Origin: Lachnospiraceae bacterium | Lineage (GTDB): Bacteria > Bacillota_A > Clostridia > Lachnospirales > Lachnospiraceae | NCBI GenBank assembly: GCA_004556565.1 | Contig: SFGN01000013.1 | Span: 42,773 to 106,772 of the forward strand | Reading direction: 5' to 3' | Length of the DNA stretch: 64,000 bases | In this document: in pieces, positions 17,253-25,632 of the stretch | How positions within the stretch are numbered: the first letter of the stretch is position 1 | Layout: each line of letters starts with the position of its first letter | The notes under the pieces: model-generated | Seen by the model: the letters and a program-made list of their open reading frames with translations, nothing else | Databases searched by the model: none | Told to the model about the DNA's origin: nothing | Made by a program: the position numbers and the translations under genes

Positions 17253-18092
17253 TTATGATGTCAGGTCGCTTAACGTACCGAAGGTGTATCCCATTTCTTC
17301 CCAGCGGGTCAGCAGCTCATCAAGAATTTCTGCATTGGTTTTCGATGTGCTGTGAAGCAGGACGATTGCACCGGGGTGAATGCGTGTGAGAAGCTTATCT
17401 AAGGCTTCTTCTTTTGTCGGCTGGTCGTTTTCGTACCAGTCCACATAGGCAAGACTCCAGAAAAAGGTTTTGTATCCAAGATCTTTTGCCATCTGCAGGT
17501 TCAGCTCACTGTATTTTCCTTGCGGAGGGCGGTAGAACTTCGTCATTTCCTCCCCTGTGATTTCCAGGTATTTATCTTCAACATCCTTTAATTCCTTTTC
17601 AAAGGCATCCTTAGAGGCGAGCTGGGACATATCAGGATGATGCCATGTGTGATTTCCGACTGTATGGCCCTCATTTTTCATTCTGAGTATAAGATCGGGC
17701 TGTGATTCCAGATAAGTACCTACAACAAAAAAAGTGGCGGAGACATTGTGTTTTTTTAATGCATCAAGGATGGCGGGCGTATTGCCGTTTTCATATCCGG
17801 CATCAAAAGTGAGGTAAATTATTTTCTCATCCGTATCTGCCGCATAATAGGCATCATATTGGGCAAGTTCTTCAATTGTAGCATTTCCTACAGGTCGTGT
17901 TCCGTCTCCCTGAAAGCTAAGCCCCCAGTTCCCTTCTGCGGATGTCATGATGGATTCGGGTGAAATGCGTTTCATTGCTTTTGCGGTGAAATGTCCGGCA
18001 AAGTAAGCGGCTGAAAATAAGAGGACAATACCAAAGAGACGAAGAGCAACTTTAAAATAGAAAGAGAAATTATTTTGTTTAAATATCTGCAT
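17253..18092 (-). CDS. pdaA: PdaA-like polysaccharide deacetylase (CE4)
   Basis: This 279-residue protein has an N-terminal membrane anchor (about 12-33) and an external NodB-homology domain (about 90-270). The motifs are TFDAGYENG (catalytic base and metal Asp), HTWHHP (metal histidines), RPPQGKY and HPGAIVLLHS. FDAGYEN is typical of PdaA, which removes N-acetyl from muramic acid on the way to muramic delta-lactam of the spore cortex; with a SleC-like gene in the same window this fits a spore former. A vegetative peptidoglycan deacetylase is the alternative. No clear promoter was found upstream. Confidence 0.8.
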   Translation of the reverse strand: MQIFKQNNFSFYFKVALRLFGIVLLFSAAYFAGHFTAKAMKRISPESIMTSAEGNWGLSFQGDGTRPVGNATIEELAQYDAYYAADTDEKIIYLTFDAGYENGNTPAILDALKKHNVSATFFVVGTYLESQPDLILRMKNEGHTVGNHTWHHPDMSQLASKDAFEKELKDVEDKYLEITGEEMTKFYRPPQGKYSELNLQMAKDLGYKTFFWSLAYVDWYENDQPTKEEALDKLLTRIHPGAIVLLHSTSKTNAEILDELLTRWEEMGYTFGTLSDLTS

Positions 18093-18246
18093 GGAATTAC
18101 CTTAGACTTTTTATACAATGTATGTTCATAACAAAAGATTATGAGCAAAATTGTTTTAAGTTGCCATGCAAATAAAAAATAAGAGCAGGCAATAAATTAT
18201 TTAGTATTTCAAATCCCTGTCTGCTTGAATGTTTATAGGAGATCAA

Positions 18247-19038
18247 ATGAAAAAATCAGCATTATTTTTTGATATTGACGGGACGATATTAAGTGAATTT
18301 ACCGGGGAAATCCCCGACAGCACTTTAAAAGCTTTTGAGCAGGCACAAAAGAACGGACATCTGTTGTTTATTAATTCCGGACGGACATGGATATGTATTC
18401 CGGATGAAATCCGGAAATATCCGTTTGACGGATATCTCTGTGGATGTGGTTCTTATCTTGTTTTTCGTGATCAGGTGATTCTGGAAAGTCATCTGAGTCT
18501 GGAACGAGGAAAAGAAATTATAGATAAAATGCTGGAATGTGGATTAGACGGAATCATGGAAGGTACGGATGATATTTATTTCCATAGGGACAAATCCAGA
18601 TTTCCGGATGTAGAAAGAATCCGTTATATCTTTAAAGAACAGAATATCGGAATTGATAAATATATAAAAGATGACAGCTTTGTTTATGATAAATTCTGTG
18701 TTTTTGCAGATGAAAAAAGTGACAAAGAAGAATTTTTTAAGTTTCTTTCGAAAGATATGAAAATCATAGACAGGGGAAATGAAATGTATGAGATCATACA
18801 GAAACCGTATTCAAAAGGAACGGCATGCGGGATAATCCTGAAAGAACTGGGGATATCTCTGGAAGATGCTTATGTGTTCGGTGACAGCTCAAATGATGTT
18901 GAGATGTTCCAATTCGCAAAACATGCTGTTGCAATGGGCGTGCACGCGGAAGTGCTGGAACCTTATACAGAGTTTGTTACAAAAACGGTAGAAGACGGCG
19001 GAATCGCGTATGCGATGAAGCATTACGGGCTGATTTGA
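18247..19038 (+). CDS. Cof-type HAD hydrolase (subfamily IIB)
   Basis: This 263-residue sugar-phosphate or flavin-phosphate phosphatase-like protein has motif I FFDIDGTILS (nucleophile Asp and acid Asp), motif II INSGR, a C2-type cap (about 85-190) and motif IV VFGDSSNDVEMFQFA. It ends with the usual KTVEDGGIAYAM. The ATG at 18247 has AGGAG 6 bases upstream; an in-frame ATG at 18229 overlaps that region and is not used. The true substrate cannot be read from the sequence. It is a lone gene diverging from the deacetylase gene and converging on aroE. Confidence 0.88.
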   Translation: MKKSALFFDIDGTILSEFTGEIPDSTLKAFEQAQKNGHLLFINSGRTWICIPDEIRKYPFDGYLCGCGSYLVFRDQVILESHLSLERGKEIIDKMLECGLDGIMEGTDDIYFHRDKSRFPDVERIRYIFKEQNIGIDKYIKDDSFVYDKFCVFADEKSDKEEFFKFLSKDMKIIDRGNEMYEIIQKPYSKGTACGIILKELGISLEDAYVFGDSSNDVEMFQFAKHAVAMGVHAEVLEPYTEFVTKTVEDGGIAYAMKHYGLI

Positions 19039-19087
19039 CCTGTCTTAAGAGTTTTCCTGCGAATCTAAGACTTACTGCAATTCCTGG

Positions 19088-19138
19088 CGCGGGATTCGGC
19101 CCTGCCAAGCAGGCGTAATATGAAACCGAATCCCTGCG
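19088..19138. repeat. Nested palindrome (element B)
   Basis: Outer arms GGGATTCGG and CCGAATCCC (plus CGC/GCG beyond a bulge) enclose a second hairpin CCTGC-CAA-GCAGG. It lies between convergent genes and has no T tract. The nested plan is like elements A and C. Confidence 0.6.
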
Positions 19139-19204
19139 TATCCACGAAAAGCACAAATATCAGCAGGAATCTGTACATACAAATCTGTCAGACATCTGAA
19201 ATAA

Positions 19205-20074
19205 TTATCTTGTAAAGTATTTTTCTTTTATAATCGGGATCGGCATATCTTTCCCGGTCCAGAGTTTAAATGCCTCGGCTCCCTGGTACATCAGCATATA
19301 CAATCCATTGAAGGTGGCGCAGCCTGCTTCGCGCGCCAGCCGCAGCAGCATGGTTTCCTCCGGGTTATAAATCACATCAGAAACGATCAGGTCTTTGTGG
19401 AACATGGTCGGGTCTGTGATGATAGAACGATTTACATTAGGAGCCATTCCGACTGAAGTTCCGTTTGTCAGGATGGCGCTGCCTGCAATTTCTCGGCGCA
19501 GGATGGATTCATCATCGAAATCAAACAGGCGGACTTTGCAGTCTGTACGTTCGTTCAGGTCAGAGACAATCCGTTCCGCGCGTGTATAAAACTCGTCATG
19601 GATGCTGAAAACAGAAATTTCGGAAACCCCGTCCAGAGCTGCCTGGACAAGAACGGAAGTGGCGGCTCCCCCTGCGCCGAGCAGGGTCATTTTTTTCCCG
19701 ATAATATCGTGGCCTGCATCTTTTGCGGCAAGCATATATCCGGTGCCGTCGGTGGTGTATCCGGTAAAAATACCGTTATCATTTACAACAGTGTTGACAG
19801 CTCCGATGATTTCCGCTGCGGGTGAAAGCTTGTCACAGAGTGTGCACATCAGGTTTTTGTCCGGCATTGTCAGGTTAAAGCCGCGCACGTTCATGGCACG
19901 GAGTCCTTCTGCGGCAGCGGCGAGTTTGTCAGTGCCTACGTCAAATGCAAGATAAACATAGTCCAGACCAAGCTGCCGGAATGCTTCGTTATGCATCATA
20001 GGGGATATGCTGTGTGCGACAGGACTCCCCAGCAATCCTGTCAGGCGGGTATGCCCGGTTATCTCTTTCATCAT
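19205..20074 (-). CDS. aroE: Shikimate dehydrogenase
   Basis: This 289-residue NADPH enzyme reduces 3-dehydroshikimate to shikimate. The substrate site reads GSPVAHSISPMMHN, with the catalytic Lys in NLTMPDK (Asp where many have His or Tyr beside it) and NTVVNDNG. The nucleotide fold is LLGAGGAATSV. The ATG at 20074 has AAAGGAGG 8 bases upstream; an in-frame TTG two codons earlier is too close to that site. It is the last gene of a reverse-strand aroF-aroB-aroE operon, 37 bases after aroB. Confidence 0.95.
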   Translation of the reverse strand: MMKEITGHTRLTGLLGSPVAHSISPMMHNEAFRQLGLDYVYLAFDVGTDKLAAAAEGLRAMNVRGFNLTMPDKNLMCTLCDKLSPAAEIIGAVNTVVNDNGIFTGYTTDGTGYMLAAKDAGHDIIGKKMTLLGAGGAATSVLVQAALDGVSEISVFSIHDEFYTRAERIVSDLNERTDCKVRLFDFDDESILRREIAGSAILTNGTSVGMAPNVNRSIITDPTMFHKDLIVSDVIYNPEETMLLRLAREAGCATFNGLYMLMYQGAEAFKLWTGKDMPIPIIKEKYFTR

Positions 20075-20111
20075 TATCAAAGCCTCCTTTGAAAGTATAA
20101 TAATTCGTTGC

Positions 20112-21176
20112 TCAGATCATCATTGAACTGTCGAAAAATTCTATTGTGGCCGGATGTACGTAACTGTCTCCGATTTCATGGAGCAGGACGATATTCAGGC
20201 TGTTATTCAGATTTTTCTTATCCAGCCGGATCGCATCGGTAAGTACGGAAACCGGCAGGCCGCATTCGTAAGGCAGTCCGTATGTGGTGAGAAGCTCTCT
20301 GATTTCATCTGCACATCCCTGCCGTGTAAGTCCGCAGTCTTCTGCCATGCGGGTGATCTGGTACATGCCGATAGCGACAGCCTCTCCATGGCTTTCTCTC
20401 TCATAATGGTAATATTGCTCAATAGTGTGGGCCAGAGTGTGCCCGAAATTCAGCAGCATACGTTCTCCGGTATCAAACTGGTCTTCCTCCACGACAATGC
20501 GTTTGATGTCCACACACCGGCTGATGATGGACGGAAGGATTTCTTTCAGATCCTCAAAAGAAGAATGTGATTTTAATGTATGAAACAGAGCGCGATCTTT
20601 GATGCATCCGTATTTTATTACTTCTCCCATACCGTCGTTGATAAAATGCCGTGGGAGTGTGTTCAGTACTTCCGGGTCGATCAATACCATCTTAGGCTGG
20701 AAAAATGCACCCACCAGGTTTTTGCCCTGGGGCAGGTCAACAGCAACTTTTCCACCGACCGAGGAATCGACCTGTGCCAGGAGAGAAGTAGGAATCTGTA
20801 CTAGCTTTACCCCCCGTAAATAACTGGAAGCGGCAAAACCTGCCAAATCACCGATGACTCCGCCGCCCAGCGCAATAACAAGATCACTGCGGGAGATTTT
20901 CGCATCCAGCATCGCTTCATAAATTTTCGGCAGTGACTGAAAATTCTTGGTAGGCTCTCCGTGCGGAAGCACGAGAGTATGGCATTCATACCCTGAAAGG
21001 GAACGGATCAGTGTCTCCCCGTATAAAGGAAATACGTTGTCATCGGAAACAATCATAATTCTTCTGCCGCGGAAAAATCCGGAAATATATTCCCCGGCAT
21101 TTTTCAGTATTCCGTTTTCAATATAGATGGGATAACTGTTTTCTCCAAGATTCACAAGTAATTTTATAGTTTCCAT
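20112..21176 (-). CDS. aroB: 3-Dehydroquinate synthase
   Basis: This 354-residue NAD and zinc enzyme turns DAHP into 3-dehydroquinate. It shows LPHGEPTKN, the NAD loop ALGGGVIGDLAGFAAS, IPTSLLAQVDSSVGGK, and the metal ligands Glu in GMGEVIKYG and His in LNFGHTLAHTIE and ESHGEAVAIG. The ATG at 21176 has AAGGAGG 6 bases upstream; an ATG 33 bases earlier lies within a hairpin arm and is not used. A 210-base structured gap separates it from aroF. Confidence 0.96.
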   Translation of the reverse strand: METIKLLVNLGENSYPIYIENGILKNAGEYISGFFRGRRIMIVSDDNVFPLYGETLIRSLSGYECHTLVLPHGEPTKNFQSLPKIYEAMLDAKISRSDLVIALGGGVIGDLAGFAASSYLRGVKLVQIPTSLLAQVDSSVGGKVAVDLPQGKNLVGAFFQPKMVLIDPEVLNTLPRHFINDGMGEVIKYGCIKDRALFHTLKSHSSFEDLKEILPSIISRCVDIKRIVVEEDQFDTGERMLLNFGHTLAHTIEQYYHYERESHGEAVAIGMYQITRMAEDCGLTRQGCADEIRELLTTYGLPYECGLPVSVLTDAIRLDKKNLNNSLNIVLLHEIGDSYVHPATIEFFDSSMMI

Positions 21177-21198
21177 GTTTGGCCTCCTTATGTTCACA

Positions 21199-21328
21199 GA
21201 GGCGGGCATCAGGGATATATAAGGATTCCTGATGCCCGCCTCGTTTTAATTGCCATGCATCCAAAAGAAGCTGCCGGCGGCAGTTCCCGCAGATACCTTA
21301 GTATGCAGAAAAGCTGCCGGCGGCAGAT
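21199..21328 (-). promoter_or_regulatory. Structured spacer between aroF and aroB
   Basis: Three hairpins lie here. The strongest has perfect 15-bp arms (GAGGCGGGCATCAGG and its complement, 21199-21242) ending 15 bases before the aroB ribosome site. Two copies of CTGCC-GGC-GGCAG (21271-21283 and 21314-21326) lie 43 bases apart, start to start, and could also pair with each other. On the coding strand no T run follows the large stem, so it is unlikely to be a terminator for this operon. Confidence 0.5.
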
Positions 21329-21386
21329 TTCCTGTATGTGATTCCGGTATATTGCCAGAAGAATCCCGTTAGTAATATGTTTGTCT

Positions 21387-22400
21387 TTACATCGTCTTTC
21401 CGATGACATCTGCAATCTGGCGTACCTGCTTGAGCAGGGCGTCATATTTGGCCGGCTTCAAGGACTGTGCCCCATCGCAGAGCGCACATTCCGGGTCGTT
21501 ATGAACCTCTACCATAAGTCCGTCTGCTCCTGCTGCGATTGCGGCTTTTGACATCGGCTCTACAAGCCACCATTTTCCTCCTGCATGGCTCGGGTCGACG
21601 ATAATAGGAAGGTGAGTCTTTCTGTTCATGACCGGGATACTCTGCAGGTCAAGTGTATTTCTTGTAAACGTCTCAAAAGTACGGATGCCTCTTTCACAAA
21701 GAATAACATTTTCGTTGCCGGAGGCCATGATATATTCTGCTGCCATGATCCATTCGTCAAAGGTTGCGTTCAGGCCGCGCTTCAGAAGTACAGGACGTTT
21801 CAGTTTTCCCAGCTGCTTGAGCAGATCAAAGTTCTGCATATTCCGTGCACCGATCTGTACAAGATCGACTTTTTCGTTAAAAAGATCGATGTAATCTGCG
21901 GACATCAGCTCTGTTACAATCGGAAGCCCTACTTCTTCCCTTACCTTGCAGAGAATGTCAAGCCCTTCTTCCCCAAGTCCCTGGAAAGAGTATGGGCTGG
22001 TTCTTGGCTTGAAAGCCCCTCCGCGGAGCATATTTGCCCCGGAAGCCTTGACAGCCTTTGCAATTTCAAGAACCTGATCATAAGATTCAATAGAGCAGGG
22101 ACCCGCAATAAGTGCAAGGTGACCGTCACCGACTTTCACGCCGGAAACATCAATGACAGAGTTCTCCGGATGGAAAGCACGGTTCGCCAGCTTGTACGGT
22201 TCCTGTACATGCATGACTTTGTCAACAGAAGAGTCGACTTCAAAAAACTTCGGGTCAACTGCCGTTGTGTCACCGATACATCCGATGATAGTCATTTCCT
22301 GGCCGCGGACAATATGGGTGTCCAGGCCGTGCTTTTTGACCAGGTTCTCCACACGTACGACGTTTTCCTCGGTAGTGTGCGGCTTTAATACAATAATCAT
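21387..22400 (-). CDS. aroF: DAHP synthase, type I-beta, with N-terminal regulatory domain
   Basis: This 337-residue enzyme condenses phosphoenolpyruvate and erythrose 4-phosphate, the first step to aromatic amino acids. The N-terminal ferredoxin-like domain (about 1-70, with HIVRGQEMTIIGCIGD) is the regulatory domain of many type I-beta enzymes. The barrel has AGPCSIES, GGAFKPRTSPYSFQGLG, the metal and substrate residues in LLKRGLNAT, and DPSHAGGKW. It heads the aroF-aroB-aroE operon behind AGGAGGG and a sigma-A-like promoter. Feedback control by an aromatic amino acid or prephenate is inferred from the family. Confidence 0.95.
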   Translation of the reverse strand: MIIVLKPHTTEENVVRVENLVKKHGLDTHIVRGQEMTIIGCIGDTTAVDPKFFEVDSSVDKVMHVQEPYKLANRAFHPENSVIDVSGVKVGDGHLALIAGPCSIESYDQVLEIAKAVKASGANMLRGGAFKPRTSPYSFQGLGEEGLDILCKVREEVGLPIVTELMSADYIDLFNEKVDLVQIGARNMQNFDLLKQLGKLKRPVLLKRGLNATFDEWIMAAEYIMASGNENVILCERGIRTFETFTRNTLDLQSIPVMNRKTHLPIIVDPSHAGGKWWLVEPMSKAAIAAGADGLMVEVHNDPECALCDGAQSLKPAKYDALLKQVRQIADVIGKTM

Positions 22401-22513
22401 TACAAAACCCTCCTAAACAAATAATCTATGGTTTTCAGAATTTCTTTTTGCAATTCTATGGAAAATTATTAAGATAAAAAAGCAAAGAAAGAATCTTACA
22501 TATAAACAAAGTT

Positions 22514-22542
22514 ATTATACACGAACAAAACTGTGATGAAAA
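22514..22542 (-). promoter_or_regulatory. Promoter of aroF-aroB-aroE
   Basis: Reading the reverse strand, TTTTCA (22542-22537) and TATAAT (22519-22514) are 17 bases apart. The leader to aroF is about 105 bases. Confidence 0.5.
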
Positions 22543-22572
22543 GAAAAAAATTAAAAAAGAATCCGGTATGTG

Positions 22573-22602
22573 TGGCACAAAACGGGAAAGATATGCTATA
22601 CT
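22573..22602 (+). promoter_or_regulatory. Promoter of pyrH (extended -10)
   Basis: TGGCAC (22573-22578) is a weak -35; TATACT (22597-22602) is preceded by TGC, so the extended -10 probably carries the promoter. Spacer 18. Confidence 0.55.
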
Positions 22603-22647
22603 ATGGCTTAAGAGTGTGAAGCTAAAATACGTGAAGGAGCAGAGGCA

Positions 22648-23355
22648 ATGAAAATGAACATGAAAAGAGTATTGTTAAAGCTGAGCGGTGAGGCACTTGC
22701 CGGGGAGAAAAAGACAGGGTTTGATGAGGCAACCTGCGTTGGGGTGGCAGAGCAGGTGAAGAAGCTTCTGGATGACGGAATCCAGGTCGCGATTGTGACC
22801 GGAGGCGGCAATTTCTGGAGAGGCCGCACGAGTGAGACGATTGACAGGACAAAGGCAGACCAGATCGGGATGCTGGCGACTGTGATGAACTGTATTTATG
22901 TTTCTGAAATTTTCAGACATGTAGGAATGAAGACAGAGGTTTTTACTCCTTTTGTATGTGGTGCGTTTACCAGCCTGTTTTCCAAAGATGCGGCAGTTGA
23001 GGCACTGGAAGCAGGAAAAGTTGTTTTCTTCGCCGGCGGAACCGGGCATCCTTACTTTTCGACGGATACAGGGGCAGTTCTCCGTGCTATCGAGATTGAG
23101 GCGGATGCGATGCTGCTTGCCAAAGCAATCGACGGAATATATGACAGTGATCCGAAGCTGAACCCGCAGGCAAAGAAATATGATGAAATTTCGATCCAGG
23201 ATGTCATAGCACAGAAGCTGGCAGCCGTGGATATGACCGCATCTATTCTTTGCATGGAGAATAAAATGCCGATGCTTGTGTTCGGGCTGAACGAGGAAAA
23301 CAGCATTGTTGAGACAATGAGCGGTAACTTTACGGGTACGAAAGTGACCGTATAA
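22648..23355 (+). CDS. pyrH: UMP kinase
   Basis: This 235-residue amino-acid-kinase-fold enzyme makes UDP from UMP. Motifs are LLKLSGEALAG at the start, VTGGGNFWRG, the UMP site GTGHPYFSTDT, and the ATP loop KAIDGIYDSDPK. It begins at the first of two close ATGs, with AAGGAG 8 bases upstream. It heads the pyrH-frr-uppS-cdsA cluster, an order kept in many bacteria. Confidence 0.97.
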   Translation: MKMNMKRVLLKLSGEALAGEKKTGFDEATCVGVAEQVKKLLDDGIQVAIVTGGGNFWRGRTSETIDRTKADQIGMLATVMNCIYVSEIFRHVGMKTEVFTPFVCGAFTSLFSKDAAVEALEAGKVVFFAGGTGHPYFSTDTGAVLRAIEIEADAMLLAKAIDGIYDSDPKLNPQAKKYDEISIQDVIAQKLAAVDMTASILCMENKMPMLVFGLNEENSIVETMSGNFTGTKVTV

Positions 23356-23392
23356 AATTTCACAGTATAGTATATTATGGAGGATTTGAACA

Positions 23393-23944
23393 ATGAATGA
23401 AAGATTAAAAGTATATGAAGAGAAAATGACAAAATCAATTAAGAGCCTGAATTCAGAGCTCGCTTCTATCCGTGCAGGCCGCGCCAACCCGCATGTGCTG
23501 GACAAGATTCAGGTAGAGTATTACGGGACTCCCACGCCGATTCAGCAGGTTGCCAATGTTTCCGTTCCTGAAGCACGCCTGATTCAGATTCAGCCGTGGG
23601 AGAAAAGTATGCTGAAGGTAATTGAAAAGGCAATCCTTGTTTCTGACCTGGGAATCAATCCGACAAACGACGGTACATGTATCCGTCTTGTTTTCCCTGA
23701 GCTGACCGGAGAACGCAGAAAAGAGCTCGCAAAAGACGTCAAGAAAAAGGGCGAGGCAGCGAAGGTTGCAGTACGCAATATCCGCCGCGACGGAAATGAT
23801 ATGCTGAAGAAGCTCAAAGGAAGTGAAGTCTCAGAGGATGAGATCAAAGATATGGAAGAACAGCTTCAGAAGCTGACGGACAAGTATATCAAAGAGATCG
23901 ATAAAGCTGTTGATGAGAAGACGAAAGAGGTAATGACTGTCTGA
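23393..23944 (+). CDS. frr: Ribosome recycling factor
   Basis: This 183-residue protein splits post-termination ribosomes together with EF-G. The three-helix arm and small second domain are recognisable by SIRAGRANPHVLDKI, YYGTPTPIQQVANV and the C-terminal half with VAVRNIRRDGND. GGAGG lies 8 bases before the ATG. It follows pyrH by 37 bases in the same operon. Confidence 0.98.
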   Translation: MNERLKVYEEKMTKSIKSLNSELASIRAGRANPHVLDKIQVEYYGTPTPIQQVANVSVPEARLIQIQPWEKSMLKVIEKAILVSDLGINPTNDGTCIRLVFPELTGERRKELAKDVKKKGEAAKVAVRNIRRDGNDMLKKLKGSEVSEDEIKDMEEQLQKLTDKYIKEIDKAVDEKTKEVMTV

Positions 23945-23969
23945 CAGACAGGATAGGGGGTATCCGGGG

Positions 23970-24686
23970 ATGAAAGTGCCGCAGCACGTTGCAATCATAC
24001 TGGACGGGAATGGCCGCTGGGCAAAATCGAGAGGCATGCCGAGAAATTACGGACATGCACAGGGCAGTAAAAATGTTGAGAGAATCTGCGAAGAGGCATG
24101 GAGGCTGGGAATTAAATATCTCACGGTCTATGCATTTTCCACGGAGAACTGGAACCGTCCGAAGTCAGAGGTAGATGCCCTGATGACGCTGCTCCGTAAT
24201 TATATGAAGACCTGCCTGAAAACTGCAGAAAAAAATGATATGAAGATTCGGGTGATCGGAGATCTGGAGCCGCTGGATGAAGATATCAAGAAAAGAATTG
24301 CCGAGCTTACAGAGGCGAGCAGGAATAACGGCGGTTTGAATTTTACGATTGCATTGAACTATGGCAGCCGGGACGAGATGGTGCGTGCGATGCGCAGGCT
24401 TGCCCGTGACTGTGTGGATGGGAAGATTATCCCGGAAGAGATAGATGAAAAATGTTTTCAGTCATATCTGGATACGTATGACCTGCCGGACCCGGATCTT
24501 CTGATCCGTACAAGCGGGGAACAGAGGCTGTCTAATTATCTGCTGTGGCAGCTTGCATATTCGGAGTTTTATTTTACTGATGTTCTCTGGCCTGATTTTA
24601 CAAAAGAGGAATTGATACGGGCGATTGAACAATATAATAGCAGAGAACGTAGATTTGGAGGGATAAAGGAGGGGCAGAATGTTTAA
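23970..24686 (+). CDS. uppS: Isoprenyl transferase (undecaprenyl diphosphate synthase)
   Basis: This 238-residue cis-prenyl transferase builds the C55 carrier lipid for wall synthesis. It shows the P-loop-like HVAIILDGNGRWAK with the catalytic Asp, the FSTENWNRP region, and the C-terminal RTSGEQRLSNYLLWQLAYSE stretch including the conserved Arg residues and Glu. It is co-transcribed with frr and overlaps cdsA by 8 bases. Confidence 0.96.
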   Translation: MKVPQHVAIILDGNGRWAKSRGMPRNYGHAQGSKNVERICEEAWRLGIKYLTVYAFSTENWNRPKSEVDALMTLLRNYMKTCLKTAEKNDMKIRVIGDLEPLDEDIKKRIAELTEASRNNGGLNFTIALNYGSRDEMVRAMRRLARDCVDGKIIPEEIDEKCFQSYLDTYDLPDPDLLIRTSGEQRLSNYLLWQLAYSEFYFTDVLWPDFTKEELIRAIEQYNSRERRFGGIKEGQNV

Positions 24687-25491
24687 GACACGTCTGATAA
24701 GCGGAATCTTTCTGGTTTTAGCGGCGCTTGTGACGCTTATTTCAGGGGGATATGTTACATTTGCGGTAGTTCTGGGCATCAGCCTGATCGGGATGAGTGA
24801 ACTGTATAAAGTGTTCCGGATCCACAACAGGCTTCCGGGAATCTGCGGGTATCTGTTCGCAATACTCTATTATCTGCTCCTGCTGCTGCAGGAGAAGCTT
24901 CCGGGAAATGCGGCAGACTGGCGGGTGCTGCTCTTCATGGGGTTTCTGATCTGCCAGATGGCGGTTATGGTGTTTGCCTATCCGAAATATAAACCGGAGC
25001 AGATTCTGGCAGGCTTTTTCGGATTGTTTTATGTGGCAGTCATGCTGTCCCATATTTATCTGACCAGGATGCTTCCGGGCGGGCAGTTTATCGTCTGGCT
25101 TGTATTCGTGTGCTCCTGGGGATGCGATACCTGTGCATATTGTGTGGGAATGTTAATCGGGAAACATAAGATGGCCCCGAAGTTAAGCCCGAAGAAATCG
25201 ACAGAAGGCGGGATCGGCGGTATCGTGGGCGCAGCACTGATCGCGGTTCTGTATGCGCTTGCGATCAACCGTTTTGGAAATGCCGGAGCTGATGTCCTGA
25301 CATATGCGGTTATCGGTGCAGCGGGCGGCGCAGTTTCACAAATCGGAGATCTGGCTGCATCCGCAATAAAAAGGAACTATGATATTAAAGATTATGGGAC
25401 ATTGATTCCGGGACATGGAGGAATCCTTGACCGGTTCGACAGTGTAATCTTTACGGCACCGATAATATATTATCTGGCGGTTATGCTTTGA
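24679..25491 (+). CDS. cdsA: Phosphatidate cytidylyltransferase
   Basis: This 270-residue membrane enzyme makes CDP-diacylglycerol, the precursor of phosphatidylglycerol and related lipids. About eight hydrophobic segments are visible. The C-terminal signature holds: KLSPKKSTEGG, then SQIGDLAASAIKRNYDIKD and PGHGGILDRFDS with the metal-binding aspartates. The start lies within the end of uppS, suggesting coupling. A hairpin follows it and precedes dxr. Confidence 0.95.
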   Translation: MFKTRLISGIFLVLAALVTLISGGYVTFAVVLGISLIGMSELYKVFRIHNRLPGICGYLFAILYYLLLLLQEKLPGNAADWRVLLFMGFLICQMAVMVFAYPKYKPEQILAGFFGLFYVAVMLSHIYLTRMLPGGQFIVWLVFVCSWGCDTCAYCVGMLIGKHKMAPKLSPKKSTEGGIGGIVGAALIAVLYALAINRFGNAGADVLTYAVIGAAGGAVSQIGDLAASAIKRNYDIKDYGTLIPGHGGILDRFDSVIFTAPIIYYLAVML

Positions 25492-25510
25492 ACAATCAAT
25501 AACAAAGAAT

Positions 25511-25555
25511 CAGACCGAATCACACAAAACTGTTTGCTGTGGTTCGGTTCTGTTT
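25511..25555 (+). terminator. Hairpin between cdsA and dxr
   Basis: CAGACCGAATCAC pairs with GTGGTTCGGTTCTG apart from one bulge and one G-T pair. Only TTTAG follows, so it may attenuate rather than stop transcription into dxr. Confidence 0.5.
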
Positions 25556-25632
25556 AGCTTGTAATACTTCATTAAATAATAAACACTGTCAGATTGATTA
25601 AGAAATATATGAATTTACGAAAGGCTTATTGT

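Noticed and set aside
20127..20137. A Spo0A-box-like TGTCGAA sequence
   Set aside because: It lies in the 3' end of aroB coding sequence, away from any promoter.
21585..22388. A 267-codon forward ORF opposite aroF
   Set aside because: It is the antisense of DAHP synthase motifs, with no ribosome site and atypical composition.
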